From: Dicyema japonicum
Lineage: Eukaryota; Dicyemida; Rhombozoa; Dicyemidae
Reading direction: 5' to 3'
Length of the DNA stretch: 64,000 nt
Assembly: GCA_011109175.1 (NCBI GenBank)
Contig: RDEW01000050.1
Coordinates: 274,694-338,693 of the forward strand
This document shows positions 34,560 through 46,835 of this stretch, piece after piece. Numbering within the stretch: the stretch's first letter is position 1; every line of letters starts with the position of its first letter. The position numbers and the translations under genes are program-made. Below the pieces are notes generated by a model. The model made no database searches. It saw only the letters and a program-made list of their open reading frames with translations, and had not been told where the DNA came from.

Positions 34560-34915
34560 TGACGCCTACCCGATTAGAAACATTGCATGCATCTGAACGA
34601 TGAACAGTGCTCATCGTTATCTCTATCCGCCTGGGGTTGAGAATATGCAAGGATCACCATTGTGGATACTTACAGACATCACGCCTTCTCCTACCGAAGA
34701 AGTGCAGGGAGATTTCCACAGCATAATAACTTGAATGATGTCGTGAACTCATACTGGAGCCCGCTGGTTGGGCAGGGAAGAAGGAAAATAACCGGATGGA
34801 GTAACAATATTTCAGTTCGTGGAGGGAAAACAGTTAATTTAGGATGCAACATGTGTCGATTCCCTTCCCCCACCAATATGTGTTAAAGGCAAAAAGATCT
34901 AAGGAAAAGATTATA
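34560..34915 (+). mobile_element. Family B fragment
   Basis: Reads WIDAYPIRNIAC, then in other frames the knuckle remnant (DHHCGYLQTSRLLLP), SAGRFPQHNNLNDVV and a broken LEPAGW segment, the same block order as at 21700-22000 (minus). Heavily mutated. Confidence 0.6.
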
Positions 34916-35030
34916 GAGCAGGCATGTCATCTCAAAAAGCTCAAGGGGACGCGTAAGATAATTTGAATATACAAGCGGGGCGTACTAAAAATCAAAAAAC
35001 ACCGTAATCTAATTGTAGTGTATTTAATAA

Positions 35031-35260
35031 TTACAAGGCTATATTACGATAAATCGTCATTTTCACTCTTTGTTTTGTCGAATCTCTTTCACTGTAAGAT
35101 TTGCGACCCATGCCGATCATTCGAGTGTATTCATTGCTTGCAGTAACAGAAGCGACATTGGCTTGCTCTATTTTCGTAAAACATGCCTGTTGTTGTGTCA
35201 ACTTAGCCTTTAATTTTTTGAGTCTTGAAACAAACTTTTGGCACTCATATTTATCTCAAA
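35031..35260 (-). CDS. Unidentified small coiled-coil-like coding segment
   Basis: From about 35243 to the stop at 35031 the minus strand is open and reads QKFVSRLKKLKAKLTQQQ, CFTKIEQANVASVTASNEY, RMIGMGRKSYSERDSTKQR. The composition (charged, heptad-like leucines) looks like a genuine helical protein rather than a retroelement. Upstream, an ATG-containing piece (KLKKHYETNQQFEI-like, two frames) may be its N-terminus after a one-base break near 35246. No family is recognised and there is no other copy in the window. Confidence 0.35.
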
Positions 35261-35339
35261 TTGTTGGTTAGTTTCATAATGTCTTTTTAAGTTGTACTAT
35301 TTTTTTATCGTTAATTTTTTTAATTAAAAATGATAGAGA

Positions 35340-36050
35340 CAAAACATTAGTTAGTTGCCGCCCTCACTGCGTGGCTGTTCCCTCTCAGAATTGCAAGCGA
35401 AATTCGCTCAAACAGCCAGGTCATTCGGAGAGGGTGGATGCTTCTCCAGTAGAATCTTGTAAGTATCAGCGGTTGGATTGCGTGGTCCGCCTGAAAGTGA
35501 AAGGGCCTTCAATGCGGATCGGGTTCCTCCTTCAAGCAACTTCGATCGTACAGTCTTTCTTAGGCGAAAAATCTCCGTTTCCCGAGTTGAACTCCGAGTC
35601 TCAGTTGAACAATGCAAAAGGACGGGAGGTCAAGTGTACTCTTTCGGTGAGCTGTCATTGCAAACTAAACAATGTATTATTGCATTACCCATTGCACAAA
35701 ACTACTGTAGTTCACATTTTTCTTGAAATACCTGTCTTTCAAGTTTCCTTTTCTTCTTAGCATTTTAAATGGAGTCAGTTTGCGAGTGCTTTATAAAGAC
35801 AATATAATAACTGGATTCCACACGATACAATTTATTATCGTTTTAATTTTTGCTAAAATTGCAAGTATCGCCAATAAATGAAACAAGTTCAGTATCATGT
35901 TAGCGGACGTAAGCGTGCGGTTTCCGCCAAACAGGTGGACGCACCTAGTAGGACAGTATCGTTGTTCTGGGAACGTTCATATATAAGGGCAAGCGAAAAT
36001 TGTAAGCGTATTAATTGAAGAGTCCCATAGGGATCTATTTTGATCTCTCT
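35340..36050. other. Spacer with weak repeats, no assigned gene
   Basis: A plus-strand frame is open at 35371-35760, but its translation shows no family motif. GCCGCCCT and AAATTCGCTC phrases near 35356 and 35400 resemble 49757-49800, so part of it may be a repeat. Near 35960-35990 the phrase GAACGTTCATATATAAG is preceded by an imperfect inverted repeat. Its core recurs in reverse at 55567. Confidence 0.3.
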
Positions 36051-36640
36051 ATTATTTAACGTTCTGATTGCCGGTTTCCAGTCTCCGAGGTCACAAGTAC
36101 GAGATCTCTTATATTCGTAGACGATATTCTACTGTTTGATGTGTCAAAATATAGAATGACCTCGGATAGGAGACTCAATGTATATATGGAAGAGATAAGA
36201 GACTGGTGTGGTCTCCAAGGATTAAAGTTGTCTGAAGAAAAATATAATGCAATTATGTTTTCGGTCGAAAACATCAGCAAAGCTCCCTATATGGAATCGA
36301 AATCCCTGAGGTATCTCGGAACAGTTTTTTTAGAAAATTATGAAATTAAAACAAAAAACAAGGATGTTATTATTTATTTTTCACATACAATCATTCCATC
36401 GCTCCTCCATGGGCTTGAAGGATAGTATTACACTGCATACAAGGAGCGTTTTCTCTTTCTTCTGAGAAGAGATGCTATTCTTGACTCTTATGTCGCAGCA
36501 CGGAATGAACCGTAAAAGGGGTCTGAGATCGCAGAGGAGAGTCAAAGCTATGGCAGTACTTGTGGTAAGAAGCATCAAAATAATGTTCTCTTAACTTTCT
36601 TTTGTTAATACAGTTTGTTAAAGTTAGGCATAGAACGCTC
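36050..36640 (+). mobile_element. RT C-terminal fragment (unassigned family, shared with 47930)
   Basis: The open frame 36141-36425 reads WCGLQGLKLSEEKYNAIMF and KSLRYLGTVFLENYEI, i.e. the RT thumb, then HTIIPSLLHGLEG. After a stop come LLRRDAILDSYVA and further pieces. The phrase ATCATTCCATC...CTCC and the following 250 bp match 47965-48270. No catalytic motif is left. Confidence 0.6.
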
Positions 36641-36859
36641 ATAACCGCGGCCTGTCAATTTGATGCCAATGACAGAAATCCACGGCTTTTCTCGGATAAT
36701 GAGTGGCAATAAACCAAACTAATTATTAGGGGCAATATTGCCTCAATCAACAAAAATAAAAAAATTGCTTTTTGATTAAAAATAAAGTTAATTTTTGTTT
36801 TTAAAAAAAACATAATTTTTTATTTATTACTGTCCTCCTCTTGTTTCATATAGAAACAT

Positions 36860-37260
36860 TATCGAGTATGCCTGTGCTGCATGGATTGCCCCGCTATAAC
36901 TATCGGCACAGACCAAGCTGGAATTGTTACAAAACGGATGTCTCAGAATTTTATTGAAATCGTCGAAAAAGATTCATTTCGTTACTACAAAACTAAACGT
37001 CCCCCAATCATGGAATACCTTACGGAACGCATCGAACTTTTTCGAGATGGCAAAGTCCCCTGATCACCCCCTCAGGCCGGACATTACACTATATCTGGAC
37101 GCCTGCCGAGAAGAAACCTTCCCCATTGAGGAGATTAATCCAGGACTCCTTAACTAACTGCAGAAAAAGGACTGGTATGGAGACATGGATCACTTAATTA
37201 GAAGATAACTCTTATCCTCTTTCTCGTGATTTCGGAGTTAATAATTTAAATATGGAGACA
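36860..37260 (+). mobile_element. Retroelement C-terminus and 3' tail
   Basis: Frame 36924-37157 ends FFEMAKSPDHPLRPDITLYL and EEINPGLLN, then a tail GGATCACTTAATTAG and CTCTTTCTCGTGAT. It corresponds to the decayed end at 10190-10420. GATCAC and GTGAT can pair as in the 32504-32559 hairpin. Confidence 0.55.
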
Positions 37261-37439
37261 CAAAGAACTATTTGACTATTTTAATGAGTGGTGTCTTAAT
37301 ATTTGTTCTTAAATATATTTTCCCGTTATCACTTAGAACTAAGAATCTTCGCATTTGTTTCTATAAAACCTATAAAATGAGATAATTTTGAATATTTTCG
37401 AATGCATTTTTATGAGCTTTGAGGATCAACTGTCTAAAA

Positions 37440-40035
37440 CTGCACGTATAGGATGGTAGTTAATATGATGACAATGGAAAAGGATCCGAAACCAACACCG
37501 AAACCCAAAGAGCATATTTCTCGCACGTCTATCCCTGCATTATCTGTGGAGAGGCAAACAAGAGAAATATAGTATCCAATGTTCCCGTTGCCCAAATTTT
37601 GGACACCTTGGGTGCAACAAGCTGACAAGACGGACTGCTCAGTGTCTCCCAAGTTGGTCATGCCCCACATGCTTTGGGAACCCCACAAGGCAAAAAAAAC
37701 CGCTCTCTGGTTCAGTCCTGGACCTATCTAACACGGACGAATGTTTACGCCGCCTGAACCGGCTTGTATCAGAGAGGGTTATCCCACTCAGAATCCCAAA
37801 GTCGGTGCGCCTAGCAGCTGCCACTTGTCTCTCAAAACTAATCACCAAAGCAGTCAGGACAAACCCAAGAAGCTTGGATGCGCCTTCTCTGCTTTGCACC
37901 TCATTTCCTCGGATCACATCCGACCGACCTGAAGGAACGGAATGTCAAGTAAATCATCAAAAGGAACGTTTCTAAATACGAAAGTATCAACCTGGTGGAT
38001 ACACTGGAAAGCATTTCGACTGCTGTTGACTCACCCTCTTCATCCAGAACCAAGAAAAGAGTCTTCGCAGAGAAATAAAAGAAGATCATGGTTGGGGACA
38101 TTCGGGGAGCCCTACGTACACTCTCCAGCAGCGACAAGGTTCTTTCACCAAGCAAAGAAACCTTAGACTAGTTAGTCCAGAAACATCCGCCCACACCAGC
38201 TGATCTATGTGACACGAAAATTCAAAAGGATGTCCCACAACAAAATGCCACCCCTGATGATATTAAATGGGCTATTCGTGCATTCCCTGGAAGCAGCGGC
38301 GCTGGTCTGGACGGCCTACGCCCAAGCCACATAAAAGACCTCACCTCTGTAACAACCGTCGACACAGGGGACTCCCTCATCATCTCATTGAATGCTATTA
38401 CGAACCACGTTCTTCGGGCAGATATCTCGGAGTATGCTCGAGAACTCCTCTTCGCTTCGAGGTTGGTAGCCTTCAAGAAGCCTTGCGGCGGGATAAGACC
38501 CATCGCCATTGGTAACGTCCTTAGGCGCCTATCGTCGAAGATCGCTGCCAGAGCAGCCAGCAAGACTTTGAGTGCCGAACTTAGTCCTGTCCAACTCGGA
38601 GTTGGAGTACCTAATGGATGTGAAGCAGTAATACATTCAATCCGGAATTTTGTTGCCAGCCCTCCTGACGCGCAGGATTCAATTATAGTCAAACTGGACA
38701 TACGTAATGCATTCAATAGCATCCGAAGGGATAGAATCATAGAAGATAGTGTCTCTAGGATTCCTGAGATCAGCAGGATGGTCAGACTCTCATATGGTTC
38801 CCCGTGTACGCTGATCTTCGGACAACACGCCATCAGTCCAAGACTGGAGTCCAACAAGGAGACCCACTTGGCCCTCTACTCTTTGCTTTGGGTATCGACT
38901 GTGTATCATCTGCGATCAAAACTCCCTTGAACTTATAGTACCTTGATGACGCGACCATTGGGGGGAGTTGGGATATTGTTGTGGAAGAGGTTAAACGCGT
39001 CATCCCTGCGCGGCACTCGGAGTTGAATCCATTGAAGTGCGAAGTTATTAACGTGACCTGTGGAGAGGACACCTTTGAACGCGCAATAACGACCATTTCT
39101 ACTTGCCTCCAGGACATCAAAGTCACCCGACTAGAAAAGGCGATTTTCCTCAGATCTCCTCTGTATGACATGTCAACTGTCCTGGAGGAGAAGAGTGAAT
39201 CTGTACAGCTGCTCACGCACAATCTAAAAGCTTTGGACTCCCACATTTCTCTCTTCATCCTCAAGAATTTTCATCTTACACCACGACTCCTTTTTTTTCT
39301 ACGGACATCCCCATGTTTCACAGACATGGATTTCTTGAGAGTTATCGATGAGAAGCTGAGGACCTCTGTTGAAGAAACACTTAACATCTCTCTGGATAAA
39401 GCAGGGTGGACCCAATGCAAGTTACCACTTCGTTATGGAGGAATTGGGATACGTCCAGCCTTTCTGTCTTCGACATATGCTTCCCGTGGTCTAGTTCACC
39501 AGATCCTACGCTACATTAACGGATCGGACACTGAACCAATGGCATGCATGGCTCACGATCTTTGGATTGGACTTAATTTGGGATTCCCGAAGAACTTCAA
39601 CAAACAACGAGACTGGAATGAACTTGTATGTTCGAGGACCATCGATGAGCTAAAACCACAACTCGACCAGCATCGTCTGGGTTGTCTGGCTACCGCATCA
39701 ACAAACGTAAGTGGTGCATGGCTCAAAGCATTCCCGTGCATTTCACTCGGAACTTTTCTGGACGATGACTCCACGAGGATTGGGGTTTGCGTCCGCCTCG
39801 GAATTGATGTTTGCGCAATACATCGCTGTAGATCTGGAGGAATAGTCGACACGAAAGGACTCCACGCACTTTCCTGCCGAAGGAGCGCTGGAAGGAGCAT
39901 GAGACATAGTGCAATCAACAAGGTTATTGCGTGGGGACTAGAAGCTGCCGGCTTCCCTGTCCAGATGGAGCCCCTAGGACTTACACGGCAGACAGAAGGC
40001 CGATGGAGCGACTCTGTCCCCGTGGGTTAAAAAAA
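37440..40035 (+). mobile_element. Family B retrotransposon, longest 5' part, 3'-truncated
   Basis: The N-terminal region (37560-37700, shifted frames) has a CSRCPNFGHLGCNKL zinc-knuckle-like segment. A helical linker follows, then the RT: PGSSGAGLDGLRPSHIKD, GGIRPIAIGNVLRRL, VKLDIRNAFNSIRRD (A), a frame-shifted GVQQGDPLGPLLFAL (B) near 38845 and YLDDATIGG (C) near 38940. The thumb and C-terminal part are open from 38981 to 40030 (349 residues) and include the RCRSGGIVD...LHALSCRRS knuckle and SAGRSMRHSAINK. The frame slips just before the nuclease core (about 39990), and the copy stops near 40035, so the 3' end is missing. Such 3' loss needs a later deletion. Confidence 0.85.
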
Positions 40036-40486
40036 GTTAATATGATTATAAATTTTCCCTTAGTTTATGTCATATTTATTTAGATTAGTTGACATTTATA
40101 TATTTCCATGTTCTTTACTAATAATTATTAATGACATCACTTTCATTAAGTGTTATCTGTGGTAGACGTCTCTCTATTACACTTAAATCTTACACACGCC
40201 ATAGTAACTACTTGAAAAGGTTTGCCATGTCAATAGATAATATTTAAAATATTAGGACAGCCTTAATCTTAACTAGTAACCAACCACAACTGGGTTCAAT
40301 TAGGAAAATCACTTAATTAGTCTCCACATTAGCTATTATTAAAGCCATTCAAACAGCAATTAATTTCTAAGGAATCATAACATACAACCAATTAATTGTC
40401 CAATAATAAACTCTAATCACACATCCAAACTTAAAGATATTAATTCTCAAACAGTTTTAAAACCAAAGAAACCAGAAAAATGGTAA
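40036..40486. other. AT-rich spacer downstream of the pyrophosphatase gene
   Basis: No coding block was found. It should contain the 3' UTR and polyadenylation signal of the minus-strand pyrophosphatase gene. Candidate AATAAA-type signals exist but cannot be ranked. Confidence 0.4.
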
Positions 40487-41601
40487 TTAATTAACAAAGT
40501 ACCACATTGGGTCTCCTACAAGTAACCACCAACCACAAACCTTCAGATGGAGTCTCTGCCACTACACTATTCTCAGCCTACCAATAAATAATACTATAAC
40601 CGCATCAACATATTTCTCCACATCCTTCTCAAAGTAATTCCCCTCTAATGTTGTGTTAACCCTATAATAGATCTACTAATGTACATGCTATTAGACTTCT
40701 TCAGGATGGGAGACCTTAATAGACCCTTCCATGACTCATGAGCCTCCATGATGACTTTGAGGGCGTATTTCTAAGGATCACTAACACAGCTAACAGGATC
40801 CTTGAACTTTCCATCAAAACCAAACATATTGGCGGGCTTTCCGTCAGGCTTCTTGTAGTCCCTAAACCACGTGTGTGTCGCCTAGAGTAAGAAATAATAC
40901 CAACTGAAAGCAATCCCGGCATTAATAGTTCTACGTCACCGATGTCTTCAAGTTAGACACACCAGTAACCATTCATTTTGGGAGCCATGGGGTCGTCAGT
41001 CCTTATTCCTATCACCTTCCAATCGGTCTCCCCTGTAATTATAAGAATTCGTGATTGAGGATAATTACAAAACATAATCGCAAAATAGTTGCCAATAACC
41101 TTGATCAAGCAGACAGAGAACTCCGAGGACCTTCACAGAACAGATCTCACCGCACTCACAGACCTTATTGACTACGGCATTCACTTTACTGCCGATTTCG
41201 CAGATATCGAGAGGATCATCGTCTCCGACGCATTTGGTGTCGGAATTCATCACATTTGGGTCTTCCCAAGTTTGGGGAATGGCTCCGTAGTTCCAAATGT
41301 ACCCTCTGAATGGGAATATGTTATGGACAAAGCGGAGTTTTCCATTCTTTGTGTCCTGTTTGATTGGGTTTAGTGGACTGCTCTTATCGATCTCCATTTT
41401 GGCGTTAGACCAACGTGGAATTTCCACAACCATATTCACTACTTTGTTCTCTTCTGATGCGTACAATGGAATGTCATGCCATGGAGAAACAAAGCCAGTC
41501 TTTGTGGACTCTAAAATTGAGCTATTTCTATACCTATAAAGACTCTGTTTGTTGTTGTGAACTTTACACCCACGTTTCTAAACCTATACATTTTTAGGCA
41601 T
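40487..41601 (-). CDS. PPA1: Soluble inorganic pyrophosphatase, 11 exons with micro-introns
   Basis: Hydrolyses pyrophosphate to phosphate in the cytosol, driving biosynthetic reactions. Eleven exons join in frame into 277 residues (human PPA1 has 289). Key blocks are [40 protein letters not shown], the metal-binding signature [51 protein letters not shown] and a VNTTLEG end. Introns (plus coordinates): 41562-41589, 41511-41533, 41164-41184 (21 nt), 41033-41099 (67 nt, the outlier), 40946-40969, 40882-40904, 40771-40794, 40662-40684, 40578-40600, 40516-40540. All are GT-AG, and the phases close exactly. Start ATG at 41599-41601, stop TAA at 40487-40489. The first intron (28 nt) is the least certain because it follows only four codons. 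Confidence 0.95.
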
Positions 41602-41639
41602 TTTATTGACTAGTTTACAGCAAATTAGGTTAACCACTT

Positions 41640-43430
41640 TTTTATGTTTTTATTACAATATTTATTTATTACTTAATTATATATTTTCTGCAAAATGTGG
41701 CCTATTGAAATTTTTCTATAACTTTCAGTCTTCTGTATGTTTCTTGTCTTTGGCTCAGTTCTTTTTCTCTATTTTTATATTAACGTTACGTCATTTGATC
41801 CACGTGTCTCAGGAAAATCCCAATGTTATGACGTTGTTTAGAGAGTAATTTCCTTTCCCCACTTCACTGGATCCTGGAAGGATTCCACACCTGTGGGATC
41901 TTAAAGAACTCGCCACTTCGTGACCATTGGAACTGGGTTCACTTAGTGTCAACATCTCATTCTCAGTGTATGATTAATAAATTAAAATAACCACACTAAG
42001 GAATCGTTGCAAAGTTATGGGTTCAAATCGTATCAGTTTCAAAACTTCCAAATCTTAATTATTGAGTTTCTATAAAATCAGACCTTAGTCTAACATCAAA
42101 AAAGATTAACATTAAGTCATATGATAAATACAATATATAAATCGGGGGGTCATCTTATTATTTATTTAATAACCTCGAAAAAGAAACACCAAGAAAGAAG
42201 GAATAAACCAACTAATTAAATAATCCCGGTACACCTCAAAAGGATCGAGAGGTTTTTCTTATATTCCTCTAGAGTACCCACGGCTTTCCTGTATCGACGA
42301 CGATTACCTTCATTAAAATTTGAAGGGGGGTGGGTTTTATTCCCAATTTACGTGTATTTGAGACTTCTAGTCTTGAATGGAAGAAACGACTTGTTTCGTG
42401 ACCACACAGACCGATGAAACTGGAGCCGTTGTTTTCGATTGAGGGTGGTCAAGCATTGGGGGAAAAGATCGGCAGGTAGACTAAGTGCTCCAGTCTTCTT
42501 CTTTCTACAGATTGTCATAAAATCCTGGATTGATCTCCATATAGAAGAAGGTTTTTTCCCATGTCTGGGAATTCCAAATATTGTCCCCAAACGGGATGCT
42601 CTGCACATTTGGCAATTTTAAATTAATTATTACCCAGTTTCACTAATATGTAGGAAACAGGCTGTCAAAAAGCGCACTGTTGAGACAAGACGCTCCAGTA
42701 ATCCAGAACCTTTACGTTGAGGCTTAATGACCCAAGGAAATCAAAGAGATCCTGAAATACTCTTTGAGAAATATTGGTGATTAACACGAATACGGTACAC
42801 AGACTTTTAATCCAGTCGTAATGAGATCCCTATACGGAATCATTCCTTAGTTAATTATTAATGTAAATAATTAATAATGACCCAAAGGCAGTTGAAAACC
42901 TCGACAACATTAATCTATGAGATCAGTGGTAGCGATTGAGTACAGAGTAAAAGAATGACATTTAATATTGTGTCTTGGACTGCAGAATACTGTGGTTTCC
43001 GTGAACCCCTCATTATTATGGTTAAGCATGATATAGTTTTAAATATAACATTTTTACTTAATATACTTTCCCCTATTAGGCAAATCTATTTAAGAAGGGT
43101 GACGAGCAATTGTTTATTATCGTAAATTCCCACGTGGAGTACATAACAAAGTCAATTTGGGAACCAACTAAATTTATGAGCTTTACTTACCAAAACTTAC
43201 AAAAATATCTGAATATGTTAAACTGATTACGCACAAAGTAATTAAGTGACCCAAATACCCATAGTCGACAATATTGTCTTCCCGATTCCTAGTTTTCCAG
43301 ATAAGTCGCAGTGGTGTATTCTAAGAATTATTATTAAGCAAAGAACTCAACAAATTAACAATTGAAACCGAATTTAACGACTATCTAGTTTTATTAATAA
43401 TTTTACTAATAAGTTTATTATTTATTTTAA
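41640..43430. other. AT-rich spacer, no assigned gene
   Basis: Contains the promoter side of the pyrophosphatase gene at its left end. A minus-strand stretch at 42348-42608 is open (86 codons) but has no motif and no micro-intron continuation that I could see. The rest is non-coding in all frames. Confidence 0.4.
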
Positions 43431-43431
43431 C

Positions 43432-46400
43432 ATGCAACGTGCTTTCGATTCCGTGGCGTTAAAACTCTCTCGAGTTGGCAAAAATGTTGAAAGGAAAAAA
43501 GGAGAAGGGTCACTTGCGTTACCTGATGGTATGAATGTAATTCTTGCCATATCCGAGAGCGTTGTGGCAGATGACCCAAAAGAATGGGCGAGGCAGGTAG
43601 TCCTGCAGGTACGTAGCAGGCTATCTCGAATGCCCTGGAATGGTTGGCCATACTTGGCGGAGCTCTGCAGTGGCAGATTCAGTACTGCTATATCTGTGAG
43701 TGAACTCAAGAAAATGGCTGTAGGCAAAGAGGGTACTGGTCTAAAGGGGCGAGAGACCAGATGACCACAACTGTCAAAGAGAACACGAGCACCAGAGCTG
43801 TGATACGTTGCAGCTCAAGCATGTTTATGAGGTCTTCGCGCGGAATCTCGCTGCAGCGGCAGATGTCCCACTTGAGGACCGTAGATTTACCCGCAAGATT
43901 CCTCATTGTAAGGTTAACGGTGTAGTGTTAACCTGTATCAATAAGGCTGTGGCTTATGCGGTGGAGGCTAAGCCAGTAGGGTCACTGGGTGACATCTCCC
44001 TAGTGCTGTATGCAGCACAGATCACCTATGAGGAATTGACGGACAAGCCCAGACCACCCAGTAAATGGAGGGAGCAGATCTGTGCCAAGATTGCTTGGAG
44101 ACAGACTGAGCTGGAAGCACTGGAGGGGCACATAAGTAGTGTGGCGAGAGGGGTTAGAGGAAAAGCACCGGCTATAGTAAAGGGGCTAATTAGTAAACTC
44201 CGTGTTCCCAAATGGGACCTCAAAGAGTTGAGGAGGGCAAAGGTGGAGTTAGAGGGGGCAATAATGGTGTATAAGAGGAAACTCTATACACATGAAAGTC
44301 GGTGTAAGAGAAGGAGAGAAAATAATCTGTTTGAGTTTAATCGCAGATTGTTTTACCGTCGCCTACACGAAAATGGCCATAGTGTATGTTCCCAGCAGGA
44401 CGCGGAAATGCTTTCCACATGGGGTAGTATGTGGGAGGCTAAACCACGCAGAGGAAATGCGTGGAATGTCCCGTACAGCGCCGCTCCTTTCTTGGCGGAA
44501 TCTTGCGGAATTTTCGATTTTCGCAAGAAATTTGAGGCGGTAGTGAGACATCTCCCTGATTGGAAGACGACCGGGGTCGATAAAGTTTATAATTTCTTTA
44601 TCAAAAGATGCACTTCATTACACGAGTCTATGTGTCGTGTATTACAGAAAAGCATCACTAACCCGGAAACGATTCCTGATTGGGCATGCACAGGGACAAC
44701 TTATTTGATCCCAAAGCTGGACAACCCCCAGTCTGCTGCAGATTATCGACCGATAACCTGCATGCCAACCCTGTATAAGCTGATGACCAAATTGGTGGCT
44801 AATGAGGTCAGGAGCTTTGTAGACGCAAATGGGATTCTCTCCGAGAATCAGTTGGGAACTGTGCGAAATTGTCAGGGGGCAAAAGAGCAGGCTTTGATCA
44901 ACAAATGCCTTTCTGTGTCTCACGGAAACTCACTTTTGTCTATGTGGGTGGATGTGAAGAAGGCTTACGATTCAGTTGATCATTCTTACCTTGTCGAGTG
45001 CCTACACAGTCTGTGTATGCCTGTGTGGTTCATCAGCTTTGTAGTGGCTGTGATGAATAGGTGGAGTATTCATCTGAACTATAATAGGCACCGGATAGGC
45101 GAGGTAAAACTCAAGAGGGGGATCCTTCAGGGGATAGCATGTCTCCGCTACTCTTTGTTCTCTGTTTGGAGCCATTGAGTCGCCGCCTCAATGACCGGTT
45201 TGAGCAAATACCAGTTCATTGTGAAGGGGTCTGTTTCAGTACAAATCACCTTCTTTTTATCGATGACTTGAAGATGTATGCTCGAACAGCCGAGGAGCTC
45301 TACTCCATGGGGGTCTGTGCCAGGGAATTCTTTGAGAGTATAGGGCTAGATTTGAATTATTCAAAGTCTGCGACTAACACGCAAGTATGTAGCGAGTTAG
45401 TAAGAGTCCTAGAGGAACACGAAGGATATAAGTATCTGGGTGTTACCGAATCTCCAAAGTCCCTTATAATGCCTGAGACAAAGCGACAAATTACTGAAGG
45501 CATCCGTAAAAGAGCAGCGTTATTGTGTAAGACGTCTCTAAATGCAAGGAATTTGTTCCTAGCATTAAATGAGTATGCTGTCTCGCTGCTAAACTACTAC
45601 ATAGGTGTTGTGGAGTTTGAGCCCAAAGAGTATGATGAGATGGATGTTATGATCCGTGGAGTACTCAGAGAGAACCATGTCCATGTGTTGGCAGCCAATA
45701 AGGAGAGACTATATTTACCCCGTGATAAATTCGGCCGTGGACTGTGTGGAGTAGTCCAACTAAGTGAGCGTATCCTAATGCGAATGCACGACACCCTGAT
45801 AGCTGGGTCAAGTGTGTCTGCTAGGAAGCACGCCATAATAACGACCGAGAAAACACGGGCAACCCACCTAGGCACTATCAGACCTTTTTTGTCTGCTAAG
45901 TATGGTGTTGATGATGGTGGGCTAGTAAATGTGAAGGCGTTGATCGAATTACAATATAATAATTTGATGGAAAAGATCAACTTAAAAAGCCTTCATAAGG
46001 TCCTCTTCAGAGCATTGGACAACCCACATGTCGACCTTAAGTCGTCGACAATATGGCTAAAATACGGTGACAACTCACCTCGATCGGAGGCGTTGTACAC
46101 GTATATGCAAGACCGCAATATTTTTTGGGGTCGATCAACAAATACATGTCCCCACTGTAAGTCAAGGAGCATGTCGGTTGATCATTTAGCCACTCGATGT
46201 GGATCCATGCTCTGCCACGACTATGTGTGGAGGCACAACGAGGTAGTAAGGAGTCTTCATCTTCTACTATGCAATAAGTATGGTATTCGCCACACCAGAA
46301 AGTTGCGGACTCATAAGGTGCAATCTGTAGTAGAGAACACCAAAGTCCAAATTAAGGTAGACAGTGTTATCCGTACCTCGGTGCTAGTCAAGCACAATAA

Positions 46401-46835
46401 ACCGGACATTGTGGTACACGATAAGGAGTCTGGCCATGTCCTTATCATAGAGGTTGGCATCACGTCTCAAGACCGTTTGCAGACTGTGGAAGTGGAGAAA
46501 AAAAGGAAGTATGACTTTGTTGCAAACGAGATAAGGCAGATGCTTAGTTGCAAGGTCCTCGTTATTCCTATAGTAATGACGTGGGAAGGAATTGCAACGA
46601 AGTACCACAAGGGTTATCTGAAGCAGTTGGGGGTAGATAGGAAGCTCCAGGCCTATCTACAGTCCACTGTGTTAAAGCGGACCCTAGAGAGCCTGACACT
46701 GGAGTATAGGAGGCAGAGCCCTGAGATGCCATATGGGCAGAGGGTTCAATTGGAAAGGCGCTCTCGAAGTTGTTTCAGCAACCAGAGTCGAACCTGCCTG
46801 AGGAGGCTGGCGAACAGGCATATTAAATAAAATAT
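43432..46835 (+). mobile_element. Family A non-LTR retrotransposon with restriction-like endonuclease, best copy
   Basis: Three long frames cover the element: 43432-43764, 43745-45178 and 45139-46830. The N-terminal region is helical (EARRxKVELEG... YKRKLYTH). RT: DWKTTGVDKVYNFFIKR, YRPITCMPTLYKLMTKL, NCQGAKEQALINK, MWVDVKKAYDSVDHSY (A), KRGILQG + DSMSPLLFVL (B, split by one missing G at about 45132-45135) and HLLFIDDLKMYARTAEEL (C). The C-terminal part carries CPHCKSRSMSVDHLATRC (CCHC knuckle, 46147-46200) and the nuclease core HNKPDIVVHDKESGHVLIIE (46393-46455), with KYHKGYLKQL and LQAYLQSTVLKRTLE after it. Single-ORF elements with RT followed by CCHC and PD-(D/E)XK belong to the R2/R4/CRE-like group; the exact clade is not certain. 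Only two frame breaks separate it from an intact protein. Confidence 0.92.

Noticed and set aside
35950-35995. Heat-shock-like TTC...GAA..TTC sites before a TATATAAG box
   Set aside because: Spacing does not fit the heat-shock element and no gene follows; only the repetition near 55567 is noted.
41089-41597. Plus-strand open frames
   Set aside because: Antisense to the pyrophosphatase exons.
43432-46830. Telomerase-like or group II intron RT
   Set aside because: The C-terminal CCHC and nuclease core and the repetition of the element fit a non-LTR retrotransposon.
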